From: an uncultured Bacteroidia bacterium
GTDB lineage: Bacteria > Bacteroidota > Bacteroidia > Bacteroidales > UBA932
Length of the DNA: 64,000 nt
Direction of reading: 5' to 3'
NCBI GenBank assembly: GCA_902774155.1
Contig: CACYHF010000013.1
Coordinates: forward strand, 22,935 to 86,934
Shown here: piece by piece, positions 55,274 to 64,000 of the stretch
Layout: each line of letters begins with the position of its first letter
Position numbering within the stretch: the first letter of the stretch is position 1
The notes under the pieces: model-generated
Database searches by the model: none
What the model saw: only the letters and a program-made list of their open reading frames with translations
What the model was told of the DNA's origin: nothing
Made by a program: the position numbers and the translations under genes

Positions 55274-56372
55274 CCGCTTTATTGCTGCCGTGGGCCTGCT
55301 GGCCCTGGTGCTTTCCTGCGGGAAGAATACCCGTATTGCCGGCAACTTGCACGAGGGCGCCGGAGAGGAAGTGATTGTGAAGCTCCTGGACGTGAACCGT
55401 TTCCAGGTGCTGGATACTGTTAAGGTAAACGAAGCCGGAAACTTCAGCTACCAGCTGGATATTGAGGAAGGGAAGCCTGAATTCATCTACCTGTTCCACG
55501 GTAATCGGCAAATTGCCTCCCTGCTGCTCCAGAAGGGAGACCAGGTGAAGGTGCTCACGGACACGCTGGGCACGTATACCGTAGAAGGTTCTGAGGAATC
55601 GCTCAAACTGCAGCAGGTGGAAAACGAGTACAACGCCTTTATGAAGGATTTCCGGCAGCTGATGGACCAGGAAGACCAGGGCCCTGCCGTTTCCCGCCGT
55701 TATGTGGCGTATTACCGTGACCGCCTGGCTTATGTAGTGGGGAATTCCCATTCCCTTACCGTGGTGCCGGTGCTGTTCCAGCAGGTAACGCCCAATATGG
55801 CGGTGTTCAGCCAGCCCACGGACGGCATCCTCATGCGCAACATCTGCGATTCCCTCAAGACCGTGTATCCGGAGTCCCGGTACGTGAAGGCCCTGGAGAA
55901 GGAAGCCAACCGCCGCCTGTCCCTGCTGGATGTGAACAACCGCCTCAAGGATGCGAAGGAAGTTGGGTACATTGACATCAACCTGCCCGGCATCGACGGC
56001 AAGAACGTGCAGCTTAGCGAATCCCTCAAGAAGGTTACCATGGTGTACTTCTGGTCCTCCACCGCCGCCGGTCAGAAAATGTTCAACCTGGACGCCCTGA
56101 CGCCCATCTATGAGCAGTACAAGGACAAAGGTTTCGAGATTTACGCCGTTTCGCTGGATGCCGATAAATCGGCCTGGGCCGCGGCCGTGCGCAACCAGGC
56201 GCTTCCCTGGGTGAATGTCTGTGACACCCGCGGGGCGCAGTCGCCCTATGTGGTTTCTTACGGTATCGGCAGCCTGCCCATGGCGTGGTTCATCGTGGAC
56301 GGCACGGTGGATCAGGACGCCAAGGTGCGCGATGCCGCCACTCTCAAGGAGTATCTTCGCCGGAAACTGTAA
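55260..56372 (+). CDS. DUF4369/thioredoxin-like lipoprotein lacking CxxC
   Basis: A 370-residue lipoprotein (lipobox VLSC, Cys20). The N-terminal DUF4369 domain (IAGNLHEGAGEEVIVKLLDV) is followed by a TlpA-like thioredoxin fold. Where the redox CxxC should be, the sequence reads VYFWSSTAAGQKMF, so it has no redox pair. It may be a structural or binding protein rather than a reductase. ATG 55260 overlaps the HIT gene; its stop overlaps tsaB by 1 bp. Confidence 0.8.
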   Translation: MKNFSRFIAAVGLLALVLSCGKNTRIAGNLHEGAGEEVIVKLLDVNRFQVLDTVKVNEAGNFSYQLDIEEGKPEFIYLFHGNRQIASLLLQKGDQVKVLTDTLGTYTVEGSEESLKLQQVENEYNAFMKDFRQLMDQEDQGPAVSRRYVAYYRDRLAYVVGNSHSLTVVPVLFQQVTPNMAVFSQPTDGILMRNICDSLKTVYPESRYVKALEKEANRRLSLLDVNNRLKDAKEVGYIDINLPGIDGKNVQLSESLKKVTMVYFWSSTAAGQKMFNLDALTPIYEQYKDKGFEIYAVSLDADKSAWAAAVRNQALPWVNVCDTRGAQSPYVVSYGIGSLPMAWFIVDGTVDQDAKVRDAATLKEYLRRKL

Positions 56373-57040
56373 TGATCCTCTGTATTGAAACTTCAACGGC
56401 AGTCCTGTCCGTGGCCCTGGCCCGGGACGGGGCTGTTGTTTGTGAACGGGTGTGCACGGAGCCCCGCTCGCAGGCGGCCCTCACTGCGCCGCTGGTGAAG
56501 GAGGTGCTCTCCGATGCCGGTATCACGGCAGGGGCGTGCGACGCAGTTTGCGTGAGCGCCGGTCCGGGCTCCTATACGGGCCTTCGCGTGGGCGTGTCCA
56601 CGGCCAAGGGCCTGGCCTTCGGCGCCGGCATCCCCCTCCTGTCCATGGGCACGCTGGATATCCTGGTTGAGGGGGTTGAGGAAACCCCTGCCTTTATCGT
56701 TCCTATGATCGATGCCCGGCGTATGGAGGTGTACACGGCCGTTTATTCGGCCGGGGGAGACCGCCTCACGGAGGTGGAGGCGCGGGTCATCGGCCCGGAT
56801 GCCTTTGCCGAATACCTGGAGCAGGGGGAGGTGCTGTTTGTGGGCGACGGCGCGCTCAAGTGCCAAGAGGTGATCACGCATCCCAACGCGCGCTTCCGGG
56901 AGGCTTTCCCGCTGGCGCGGCACATGGCCCGGCGGGCGCAAGAAGATTTTGACGCCGGGAAGTTCCAGGATGTAGCGTATTTCGAACCCTTTTATTTAAA
57001 GGATTTCATCGCTACGGTTTCCAAGAAGAGTCTTTGGTAG
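56372..57040 (+). CDS. tsaB: tRNA threonylcarbamoyladenosine synthesis protein TsaB
   Basis: A 222-residue partner of TsaD in making t6A37 on ANN-decoding tRNAs. MILCIETSTAVLSVALA and GPGSYTGLRVGVSTAKGLA are the family hallmarks; the TsaD metal site is absent as expected. The longer upstream frame is rejected because it overlaps the preceding gene. It is convergent with cvpA with 1 bp between stops. Confidence 0.93.
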   Translation: MILCIETSTAVLSVALARDGAVVCERVCTEPRSQAALTAPLVKEVLSDAGITAGACDAVCVSAGPGSYTGLRVGVSTAKGLAFGAGIPLLSMGTLDILVEGVEETPAFIVPMIDARRMEVYTAVYSAGGDRLTEVEARVIGPDAFAEYLEQGEVLFVGDGALKCQEVITHPNARFREAFPLARHMARRAQEDFDAGKFQDVAYFEPFYLKDFIATVSKKSLW

Positions 57041-57041
57041 A

Positions 57042-57557
57042 TTAAGCAATGGCTGACGCTGCGGTATCGGGTGCCAGCCATTGTTTCAGATAGGGGAATA
57101 CAACATTGCCCAGGTCTTTCAGGTAACCGTACAGGACGGACTCCTCCAGGATGGGGCTCTTGACCAGGCCGAAACGCAGGTTCAGGTTTTCGAAGACCAC
57201 GGCCAGCAGGCCCAGGACCAGGGCGGTGACGGCCAGCGCGAAGACCAGCCCCAGCGCTTTGTTCAGCCAGCCCAGCGTGGCCATTTCCACGATCTTGGTG
57301 GTGAGTTTGGCCAGCAGGATCACAGCCAGGATGGTAACTACCAGGACCAGCGAAAAGCCCAGGACGGGAACGATTTTCTCCGAAACCGTGACGTATTGCT
57401 GCAGGAGCTGGCCGGCTTGCTGGCAGAAGCGGAAGGCCAGCCAGATGGCCAGCACCACGCCTGCCAGCGAAATGCCCTGCTCCAGAAAGCCTTTGGTGAG
57501 CCCGCGGATGATTCCGGGGACAAAGAGCAGGAGGATGACGATGTCTAAAGTGTTCAT
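57042..57557 (-). CDS. CvpA family membrane protein
   Basis: A 171-residue protein with four membrane helices, starting MNTLDIVILLLFVPGIIRGL, then FLEQGISLAGVVLAIWLAF, LVLVVTILAVILLAKL and LGLVFALAVTALVLGLLAVV. CvpA proteins affect colicin V export and envelope behaviour in Enterobacteria; the biochemical role is unknown. It is divergent from ileS. Confidence 0.88.
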   Translation of the reverse strand: MNTLDIVILLLFVPGIIRGLTKGFLEQGISLAGVVLAIWLAFRFCQQAGQLLQQYVTVSEKIVPVLGFSLVLVVTILAVILLAKLTTKIVEMATLGWLNKALGLVFALAVTALVLGLLAVVFENLNLRFGLVKSPILEESVLYGYLKDLGNVVFPYLKQWLAPDTAASAIA

Positions 57558-57558
57558 C

Positions 57559-57589
57559 TTGTTAATCCCACTTTAATTGATTACCTTTG
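57559..57589 (+). promoter_or_regulatory. Promoter of ileS
   Basis: TTG (57559-57561), 20 nt, TACCTTTG (57582-57589), leader about 31 nt to ATG 57625. Confidence 0.65.
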
Positions 57590-57624
57590 TAGACTAAAAA
57601 TCTGTACAAAATTAGATAAAAAAT

Positions 57625-60600
57625 ATGACATTCAAAGAATACAAGGGGCTGGATTTGACGGAAACCGGACGGGAAATCCTGGACCGGTGGAAGCGGAACC
57701 ACGCTTTTGAAAAGTCGCTGGAACTCCGCGAGGGGGCCCCTTCGTTCATCTTCTTCGAGGGTCCGCCCAGTGCCAACGGCATGCCGGGCATCCATCACGT
57801 CATGGCCCGTTCCATCAAGGACGCCATCTGCCGGTACAAGACCCAGACGGGTTATCAGGTGCGGCGCCGCGCGGGCTGGGATACCCACGGCCTTCCGGTA
57901 GAACTGGGTGTAGAGAAGAAACTGGGCATCACCAAGGCCGATATCGGCACCAAGGTAACTGTAGAGGAATACAACGCCACCTGCCGCCGGGAGGTGATGA
58001 AATATACCAAGGAGTGGGTCACGCTCACGGAGCGCATTGGCTATTGGGTAGATATGGAAGATCCCTATATCACCTACGACAACCGCTATATCGAGACTCT
58101 GTGGTACCTGCTCAAGGATATTTACAAGAAGGGTCTGCTGTATAAGGGCTATACCATCCAGCCGTATTCTCCCACGGACGGTACGGGTCTCAGTTCGCAC
58201 GAATTGAACCAGCCCGGCTGCTACCGGGATGTGAGTGACACCACCGCCACGGTACAGTTTGAGGTGATTAAGGACGGCGTTTCCCAGCCGCTGTACGGCA
58301 CGTATGTGTTCCCGGTCCAATTCCTGGCCTGGACCACCACGCCCTGGACGCTTCCGTCCAATACCGCCCTGTGCGTAGGGCCGGAAATCGAGTACGTCCG
58401 CGTCCTGTCCCTGAATCCCTACACCGGAGATCCCGCCATCTATGTTTTGGCCAAGGATTTGGTGAACACCTGGTTCAACCCCAAAGGAGAGAATGTGCCC
58501 CTGGAGACGTACCAGAAGGGGGATAAAGTGGTGCCCTGGAAGCTCCTGAACGGCAGTTTCAAGGGTTCGGAGCTGGTGGGCATCCGCTATCGGCAGCTCA
58601 TCCCATGGTTCAAGCCAGACGGAGACGCCTTCCGCGTCATTGCCGGAGACTATGTCACCACCAGTGAGGGTACCGGCATCGTGCACATCGCGCCCACGTT
58701 TGGCGCAGACGATAAACGCGTGGCTGCGGCGGCCGGTATCGGCGCCATTATGCCGCTGGACAAGGCCGGTAACCCGCAGGCCCAGGTGGACCGCCAGGGC
58801 CGCTTCATGCGCCTGGAAGATATGGATCCCGCCTATGCCGCCACGGTGGACGCTTCGTACGCCCCGTATTCCGGCCGATATGTGAAGGCCGGGTACAAAA
58901 AATACTTCGAAAAGGAGGATGAGGAAGGCACGCTGGACATAGACCTTTGCGTGATGATGAAGGCCAATGGCCGCGCCTTCAAGGTGCAGAAGCACGTGCA
59001 CAGCTATCCGCACAGCTGGCGCACAGACCTTCCCGTGCTGTATTATCCGCTGGACAGCTGGTTCATCAAGGCATCGGCCGTGAAGGACCAGATGGTGGCC
59101 CTGAACAAGGAAATCGTCTGGAAGCCCGCTTCCACCGGCACCGGCCGTTTCGGCCAGTGGCTGGAGAATATCCAGGACTGGAACCTGCCGGGAACTCTTC
59201 GAAGAGATTGAAAAGGCGGTGGCCGCCGGCGTGATGCCTTCCAACCCGCTGAAGGACAAGGGCTTCAACCCGGCCGATATGAGCCTGGAGAATTACAATA
59301 AGATTGATCTGCATCGGCCTTATGTGGACAGTATTTACCTGGTGTCCTCCGATGGCCGCAAGATGGTGCGCGAGGCAGACCTTATAGATGTCTGGTTCGA
59401 CTCCGGCGCCATGCCGTATGCCCAGGAAGGCCTGCGCGGCCTGAATACCCCGGGTTTCGGCGCCACGGCAGATTTCATCGCCGAAGGCGTGGACCAGACC
59501 CGCGGCTGGTTCTACACCCTGCACGCCATCCATACCATGGTTTCCGGAACGCCCGCGTTCAAACGCGTGATTTCCAATGGCTTGGTGTTGGACAAGAACG
59601 GCAACAAGATGTCCAAGCGCCTGGGCAACGCGGTAGATCCGTTCTGGGCCCTGGACACTTATGGGGCCGATGCCCTCCGCTGGTACATGCTCACCAACGC
59701 AGATCCCTGGGACAACCTCAAGTTCGACGAAGGCGGCGTGGCCGATGTCCGCCGCAAGTTCTTCGGCACGCTCTATAACACGTACGCTTTCTTTGCCCGC
59801 TATGCCAATATTGATGGCTGGCAGATTCCCGGTCAAGCCGGGAATGACGGTGTCGTCATGCCCGACCCTGATCGGGCATCTCTCACCGAACTGGACCGCT
59901 GGATCATTTCCCGTCTCAATACGGTGATCCGGGACGTGCGGGCCGCGTACGAAGACTACGATATCAAGAGCGCCGGGCGCATCCTGGAAACTTTCGTCTG
60001 CGACGATGTCTCCAACTGGTACGTGCGCCTGAACCGCGCCCGTTTCTGGGCCGGTGAAATGACGCCGGACAAGCAGGCCGCTTACCAGACCCTGTACCAG
60101 GTGCTGGTGGATGTGGCCATCCTGGCCGCTCCCATCGCCCCGTTCTATATGGAGCAGCTCTATCTGGATCTGGTTCCGGGCGCAGACTCCGTGCACTACG
60201 TGGCCATGCCGCAGGCCGATGTAAGCGTCATCGACGCGGAGCAGGAGGAGCGCATGGCGCTGGCGCAGCAGGCTACTTCGCTGGTGCTGGCCCTTCGCAA
60301 GAAGGTGAACATCCCGGTGCGGCAGCCGCTGCAGAAGGTAATGATTCCCGTGATCTCGGAGAAGGTGCGGGCTGCGCTGGAGGCCGTGAAGGGCATTATC
60401 CTGGGCGAAATCAACGTGAAGGAAATGGAGTTCATCTCCGACACTTCCGGCTTTATGACCCTGAAGATCAAGCCCAATTTCAAGGTGTTGGGCAAAACAT
60501 ACGGTGCGCGGATGAAGGAGATTGCCGCTGCTTTCGGCACGCTGGAGCAGCCCGTGATCGCCGCCATCCAGAAGGCCGAATCGGCCGGTGAAACCTACAC

Positions 60601-61006
60601 GCTGTCCCTCCCGGGCGGTGATGTAGTGCTGAACCCCGGCGATTATGCCATCTCGTCGGAGGATGTTCCCGGCTGGCTGGTGGCCTCCGAAGGCACCCTG
60701 ACGGTGGCCCTGGACGTGGAGGTGACGCCGGAACTTCGCTGCGAAGGCCTGGCCCGCGAACTGGTGAACCGCATCCAGAACCTGCGCAAGGCCTCCGGTT
60801 TCGAAGTGACGGACCGTATTGAAACGGCGGTGTATGCCGCAGACCCGGCCCTGGCCGACGCCTTGGCTGCCTTCGGCGATTATGTGAAGGCACAGACCCT
60901 GTCCCTTTCCATCGGCCTGTATCCCTTGGAGCAGGCTCCGGCCAATGCCGCAGAGGTGGAATGGACGGAAGGAAGCATTAAACTGAATGTAAAACGTATT
61001 TCTTAA
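57625..61006 (+). pseudogene. ileS: Isoleucyl-tRNA synthetase, frame-broken, with repeat insertion
   Basis: The first 528 codons are a normal IleRS: the HIGH-type motif ANGMPGIHHVMAR near residue 50 and the editing domain. After ENIQDWNLP the frame is lost near 59190 and resumes in another frame as ELFEEIEKAVAAGVMPSNPL. The missing block should hold the conserved SRSRYWGTPLP catalytic segment. NKMSKRLGN, the anticodon domain and the C-terminus (to 61006) are intact. About 17 residues (IPGQAGNDGVVMPDPDR) near residue 735 come from palindromic repeats. Charging tRNA-Ile is essential, so an assembly error or a second ileS is needed to explain this. Confidence 0.88.
59825..59882 (+). repeat. Two palindromic elements inside ileS
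   Basis: ATTCCCGG/CCGGGAAT (59825-59845, loop TCAAG) is followed by ATGCCCGA/TCGGGCAT (59858-59878). The second matches the xseA-xseB element in reverse. Both are read in frame as 17 extra residues. Confidence 0.78.
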
Positions 61007-61010
61007 TAGA

Positions 61011-61412
61011 ATGGAAGAAGTCAACAAAACCCGCTATTCTGACGAGGAACTCGAGGAATTCCGCGGCATTATCAACGAGATGTTGGAAAAAGCCCGTGCA
61101 GAGTATAACACCCTTCGCGAAGCCATGACGCACGCCGGTGGCAACGATATTCTGGACACGGCTCCTACTTTCAAGACGGTAGAGGACGACGGTGCCTTCC
61201 AGCTTTCCAAGGAGGAAGCCGGTGCGCTGGCCCAGCGTCAGTACAAGTTCATCCAGAACCTGGAAGCGGCCCTGGTGCGCATCGAGAACAAGACCTATGG
61301 CATCTGCCGCGTCACCGGCAAGCTCATCCCCAAGGAGCGCCTGCGCCTGGTGCCGCACGCCACCACTACGGTGGAAGGTAAGGCCATTCTGGAAAAGACC
61401 GGCCGTAAATAA
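61011..61412 (+). CDS. DksA/TraR-like protein
   Basis: A 133-residue protein with an N-terminal coiled coil (YSDEELEEFRGIINEMLEKAR) and C-terminal YGICRVTGKLIPKERLRLVP. Classical DksA binds zinc through four Cys; here only one Cys is left in this knuckle, a state common in Bacteroidota members. The probable role is binding in the RNA polymerase secondary channel. It starts 4 nt after ileS and overlaps lspA by 1 bp. Confidence 0.88.
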   Translation: MEEVNKTRYSDEELEEFRGIINEMLEKARAEYNTLREAMTHAGGNDILDTAPTFKTVEDDGAFQLSKEEAGALAQRQYKFIQNLEAALVRIENKTYGICRVTGKLIPKERLRLVPHATTTVEGKAILEKTGRK

Positions 61413-62011
61413 TGGCCCGGATCTCCAAAGGGTCCCGCCTGCTTCTACTGGGCGTCTTGTTGGTTGTCATTGACCAGGTGATTAAGATCCTGGTCAAGAC
61501 CCACATGACCCTGGGGGAGAGCATTCCCGTGCTGGGGAACTGGTTCCAGCTGCTCTTTGTGGAGAACAAGGGTATGGCTTTCGGTATGGCCTGGGGCGGC
61601 GTAGTGGGCAAGTATATGCTCACGGTCTTCCGGCTGGTGCTGTTCGGCTTCCTGTGCTGGTGGATTTCCCAATTGCTGAAACGGGAGAAGCCTGTCCCCA
61701 CTGGCGTGCTGGTGGGCCTTACGCTCATCACGGCGGGGGCTTTGGGCAATATCTTCGACTGCCTCTTCTACGGACTCATTTTCAGTGAGTCCACCTACAC
61801 CACGGTAGCCACGCTGGGCTCTTACGCCCCCTTCATGCAGGGCAAGGTGGTGGATATGTTCTATTTCCCGCTCTGGACCTGGCCGGACTGGGTTCCCGGC
61901 CTGGGCGGGCACATCTTCTTCGAACCCGTCTTCAATTTCGCCGACAGTTGTGTTACCGTTGGCGCCTTCTATCTGATTCTCTTCCAGTGGCGCTTCTTCG
62001 CTAAGGATTAG
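61412..62011 (+). CDS. lspA: Lipoprotein signal peptidase (signal peptidase II)
   Basis: A 199-residue inner-membrane aspartyl protease that removes lipoprotein signal peptides. VVIDQVIKILVKTHM near residue 15-30, the first catalytic Asp region GALGNIFDCLFYG and the second FNFADSCVTVG are present, with four membrane helices. It serves the many lipoproteins in this window, including all the pilins. Confidence 0.93.
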   Translation: MARISKGSRLLLLGVLLVVIDQVIKILVKTHMTLGESIPVLGNWFQLLFVENKGMAFGMAWGGVVGKYMLTVFRLVLFGFLCWWISQLLKREKPVPTGVLVGLTLITAGALGNIFDCLFYGLIFSESTYTTVATLGSYAPFMQGKVVDMFYFPLWTWPDWVPGLGGHIFFEPVFNFADSCVTVGAFYLILFQWRFFAKD

Positions 62012-62021
62012 CGTTTGTCCC

Positions 62022-62130
62022 CGTGGCAGTTAAGTAGCTGATAATCAGTGTTTTATAGAGTAGTCCTCGTTCGATTTTTGAACGAGGACTTTATGGTAAG
62101 TTGCTGTGGGTGAGGGAGTTAGCTGTCACG
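62022..62130 (+). repeat. 109-bp inverted-repeat element with central hairpin, copy A
   Basis: The same length and layout as 11587-11695: left end CGTGGCAGTTAAGTAGCTG, right end reverse-complementing to CGTGACAGCTAACTCCCTC, central 11-bp stem (62062-62072 with 62080-62090) and TTT after it. It lies between lspA and the convergent glycosidase gene. Confidence 0.8.
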
Positions 62131-62142
62131 ATGGGGCCGGAG

Positions 62143-63717
62143 TTAGGGCCGATAGGGGAAAAGGGTGGCGGGGAGGTGGAAATCGGGTTCGGGGGTGCGG
62201 GGATCCAGGAGGGTGTACCACTGGATGTCGCCGGAGGGGAGGGCATCGGCCCGGAAGAGGCCCATCAGGACGGTGCCGTCGGGTTGTAGCACGCCCAGCT
62301 CACGCAGATAATCCAGGCCGAAGGAGGCGTCTACGCGGTAGCCGGCAGGAGACAAGTATCCGGCAGGGAACACATTACCGGCGGTGGCCACCCGGCCGTT
62401 CCAGTCAAAGTTGAACTGGCGGTAGTAGGCGTTCTTGTAATCCATCACTTTGCCGGAGGGGTCCACCTCAAAGCCGTAGTAGCAGGCCATCTGAGGGTCA
62501 CAACTCAGGAAGATTTCGATGCGGTCGCTGTTGTCTACGCTGCGTTCGGTGTTTCCGGAAGTGAGGGTGAGCGTGGAATCCGGCACCTGGAAATGGAAAT
62601 TCAGCGTCTTGCCATTCGAACAAACCGAAACTTGTGTGGCGTCGGTAAGCTTGTCCCAGGGATCGCTCAGGCCCTGGAAATGCCGGAAGGAGCGGAGGAG
62701 GGAGCCGTATTCTTCGATGGGGGCGGTGGAGGGGAAGCGCTGGAAGTATTCGGCATCCATATAGACCGCGAAGGAGGTTACGTTGCGGAGGCCGTAGCGG
62801 GCGTAGGTGGCCAGGTCACTGCTGCAGACTTCCGGATGCCAGGGCAGTTCCACGGCGGGGCGTTTCCATCGGCTGAAAAGGGAGGCGTCCACCCAGTATT
62901 CCAGCACCACGGCATCGGCCGCGTCGAACACTTCCAGATTGGCTTCCAGCCAGCGCAGGTTGTCTCCGTTGGTGACGGGATACCCGCGCGGGCACAGGGC
63001 GTCTTCCTCCGTGAGCGGCACGTCCCAGGAACGGTAGATGGGGGCGAATTCCAGGAAAATACCTTCGTCGGGCTTCACTTTCACGGGCGGATCCATAAAA
63101 TGGGAGTAGGCCAGATGGGCCAGCCGCGCATCGGGGTCCACTTCCCGGATGGCCCGGAGCATACGGTTCTCCACAATGAGCGCCTGCTCGCTGGGGGAGT
63201 ACGGCCGGCACAGGGGGCAGTAGCACACCGGGGCGTTATCGTCCAGCCAGAAATAGTAGCGGTGGTTGCCGGGCCGAAGGGCTTCCGCCAGGCGGGCGGC
63301 GTTGGCGGCGATGATGGAGAGGGCCTTCTCCGAGTGCACGCAGCAGTTGAAATCGGCCGTGCGCACGCCTGAGGTGTCCATTCGGAAGAGTTCGGGATCC
63401 TGGCCGAAAAGCTCCCGCGGGAGCAGTTCCCCCATAGCGTGCAGCTGGTGCTCCACGGTGATGCCCCTCTCGCGGCAGGCGGCGGTGAAGGATCGGCCTT
63501 TGTCCGTGTCCAGAAAAGCCAGGACCTCGGACGGCGTGATGTGCGTGCCGATGGTGTTGATGCCGCTGCTGGCGGCCAGGGCGGGCCAGTCTATTTCGGC
63601 CAGCTCCTGGGTGGACAGCACGATACCGCGCATCTGCCACCAGCCGTCCTCTTTTGGAGTCCGGCCGCAGGCCAGCGCAAGAAGCCCGCAGAGCAGGAGT
63701 GCCGTGATTCTTCTCAT
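62143..63717 (-). CDS. DUF4838-like glycosidase lipoprotein with C-terminal CBM9-like domain
   Basis: A 524-residue lipoprotein (lipobox LALAC, Cys17). The central barrel resembles DUF4838 (GH20/GH18-superfamily-like), with FWLDDNAPVCYCPLC near residue 162 and FLEFAPIYRSW near 225. The C-terminal domain has RIEIFLSCDPQMACYYGFEV and FNFDWNGRVAT, a pattern of CBM9/DOMON sugar-binding domains. It likely acts on host or plant glycans outside the cell, next to a GH29 fucosidase in divergent orientation. Confidence 0.75.
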   Translation of the reverse strand: MRRITALLLCGLLALACGRTPKEDGWWQMRGIVLSTQELAEIDWPALAASSGINTIGTHITPSEVLAFLDTDKGRSFTAACRERGITVEHQLHAMGELLPRELFGQDPELFRMDTSGVRTADFNCCVHSEKALSIIAANAARLAEALRPGNHRYYFWLDDNAPVCYCPLCRPYSPSEQALIVENRMLRAIREVDPDARLAHLAYSHFMDPPVKVKPDEGIFLEFAPIYRSWDVPLTEEDALCPRGYPVTNGDNLRWLEANLEVFDAADAVVLEYWVDASLFSRWKRPAVELPWHPEVCSSDLATYARYGLRNVTSFAVYMDAEYFQRFPSTAPIEEYGSLLRSFRHFQGLSDPWDKLTDATQVSVCSNGKTLNFHFQVPDSTLTLTSGNTERSVDNSDRIEIFLSCDPQMACYYGFEVDPSGKVMDYKNAYYRQFNFDWNGRVATAGNVFPAGYLSPAGYRVDASFGLDYLRELGVLQPDGTVLMGLFRADALPSGDIQWYTLLDPRTPEPDFHLPATLFPYRP

Positions 63718-63734
63718 GTTTTAGAGCTTTTCCT

Positions 63735-63742
63735 CAAAATTA
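63735..63742 (-). promoter_or_regulatory. -7 box TAATTTTG for the DUF4838-like gene
   Basis: Minus-strand TAATTTTG, 17 nt before ATG 63717. Confidence 0.5.
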
Positions 63743-63763
63743 GTAAAAATCCGTTAAAAGATG

Positions 63764-63771
63764 TAAATTTG
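63764..63771 (+). promoter_or_regulatory. -7 box TAAATTTG for the GH29 gene
   Basis: TAAATTTG lies 22 nt before ATG 63794. Confidence 0.5.
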
Positions 63772-63793
63772 GGAAACTAGTGACCCACGAATC

Positions 63794-64000
63794 ATGAGAA
63801 AAGTATCTTTAATCATTACGGTGCTGCTGCTTTCGGCCCTGGGAGCCAAGGCGCAGTATATCCCTCCGGTGGAGGAGGAAGTGAAGGCCCGGCTGGCCGA
63901 GTGGCAGGATTTGAAATTCGGGATGTTCATCCATTGGGGCGCCTACAGTCAATGGGGCGTGATTGAGTCCTGGTCGCTGGCGCCCGACGATATCTCCTGG
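63794..64000 (+). CDS. GH29 alpha-L-fucosidase, N-terminal part only
   Basis: The frame from ATG 63794 stays open to the right edge (69 residues). Signal peptide MRKVSLIITVLLLSALGAKAQ is followed by WQDLKFGMFIHWGAYSQWG and ESWSLAPDDISW, the N-terminal barrel signature of GH29 fucosidases. It would release fucose from host mucin or plant glycans in the periplasm. The catalytic Asp is beyond the window. Confidence 0.85.
   Translation, partial: MRKVSLIITVLLLSALGAKAQYIPPVEEEVKARLAEWQDLKFGMFIHWGAYSQWGVIESWSLAPDDISW

Overview
The window looks like chromosome of a GC-rich Bacteroidales bacterium (phylum Bacteroidota), possibly an uncultured gut lineage. Evidence: TAnnTTTG (-7) promoter boxes, often with TTG about 20 nt upstream; a fimbrillin / DUF3575 / DUF5119 / DUF4906 pilus locus; eukaryotic-type glycogen genes; Bacteroidota-type small proteins; and many SusD-free secreted lipoproteins with lipoboxes. 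No plasmid or phage backbone is visible.

Layout. 1-9.6 kb: a partial leucine-rich surface lipoprotein, the HU / 29-residue basic protein / RNase G operon, lon, then ung-coaD-thioredoxin-like protein, a DJ-1 family gene and tRNA-Gln. 9.6-22.9 kb: a YugP-type protease, alr, tadA, the long engB-prs-DagK-PHP-EptA-like run, der-nadE, a possible secreted polymorphic-toxin-like protein, and xseAB. 23-33.7 kb: a glycogen cluster of branching enzyme, debranching enzyme, a frame-broken GT4 synthase, a GH57 amylase, and one 1411-residue polypeptide joining a GT3-type glycogen synthase to a GT35 phosphorylase. 33.7-34.7 kb: ribF carrying a block of repeats inside its reading frame. 35.1-48.1 kb: a membrane-anchored AraC-type regulator divergent from a seven-gene type V pilus operon, in which the second fimbrillin is frame-broken. 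48.3-52.7 kb: a toxin-antitoxin island (higBA, hicAB, fic, hipBA) with a remnant of a serine DNA invertase. 52.9-64 kb: an alanine symporter, greA, a HIT protein, a thioredoxin-like lipoprotein, tsaB, cvpA, a disrupted ileS, a DksA-like gene, lspA, a DUF4838-like glycosidase and the start of a GH29 fucosidase.

The main unexpected signal is small repeated DNA. Two 109-bp elements with imperfect terminal inverted repeats and a central hairpin lie between convergent genes at 11.6 and 62.0 kb, with a solo end at 9.6 kb. Separate palindromic elements sit inside the coding frames of ribF and ileS and between xseA and xseB; the ileS and xse copies differ by compensatory stem changes. Several genes have their -7 box only 4-5 nt before the start codon, which predicts leaderless mRNAs. 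Three genes (GT4 synthase, fimbrillin 2, ileS) are frame-broken; because ileS is normally essential, assembly or consensus error must be considered before biology is inferred.
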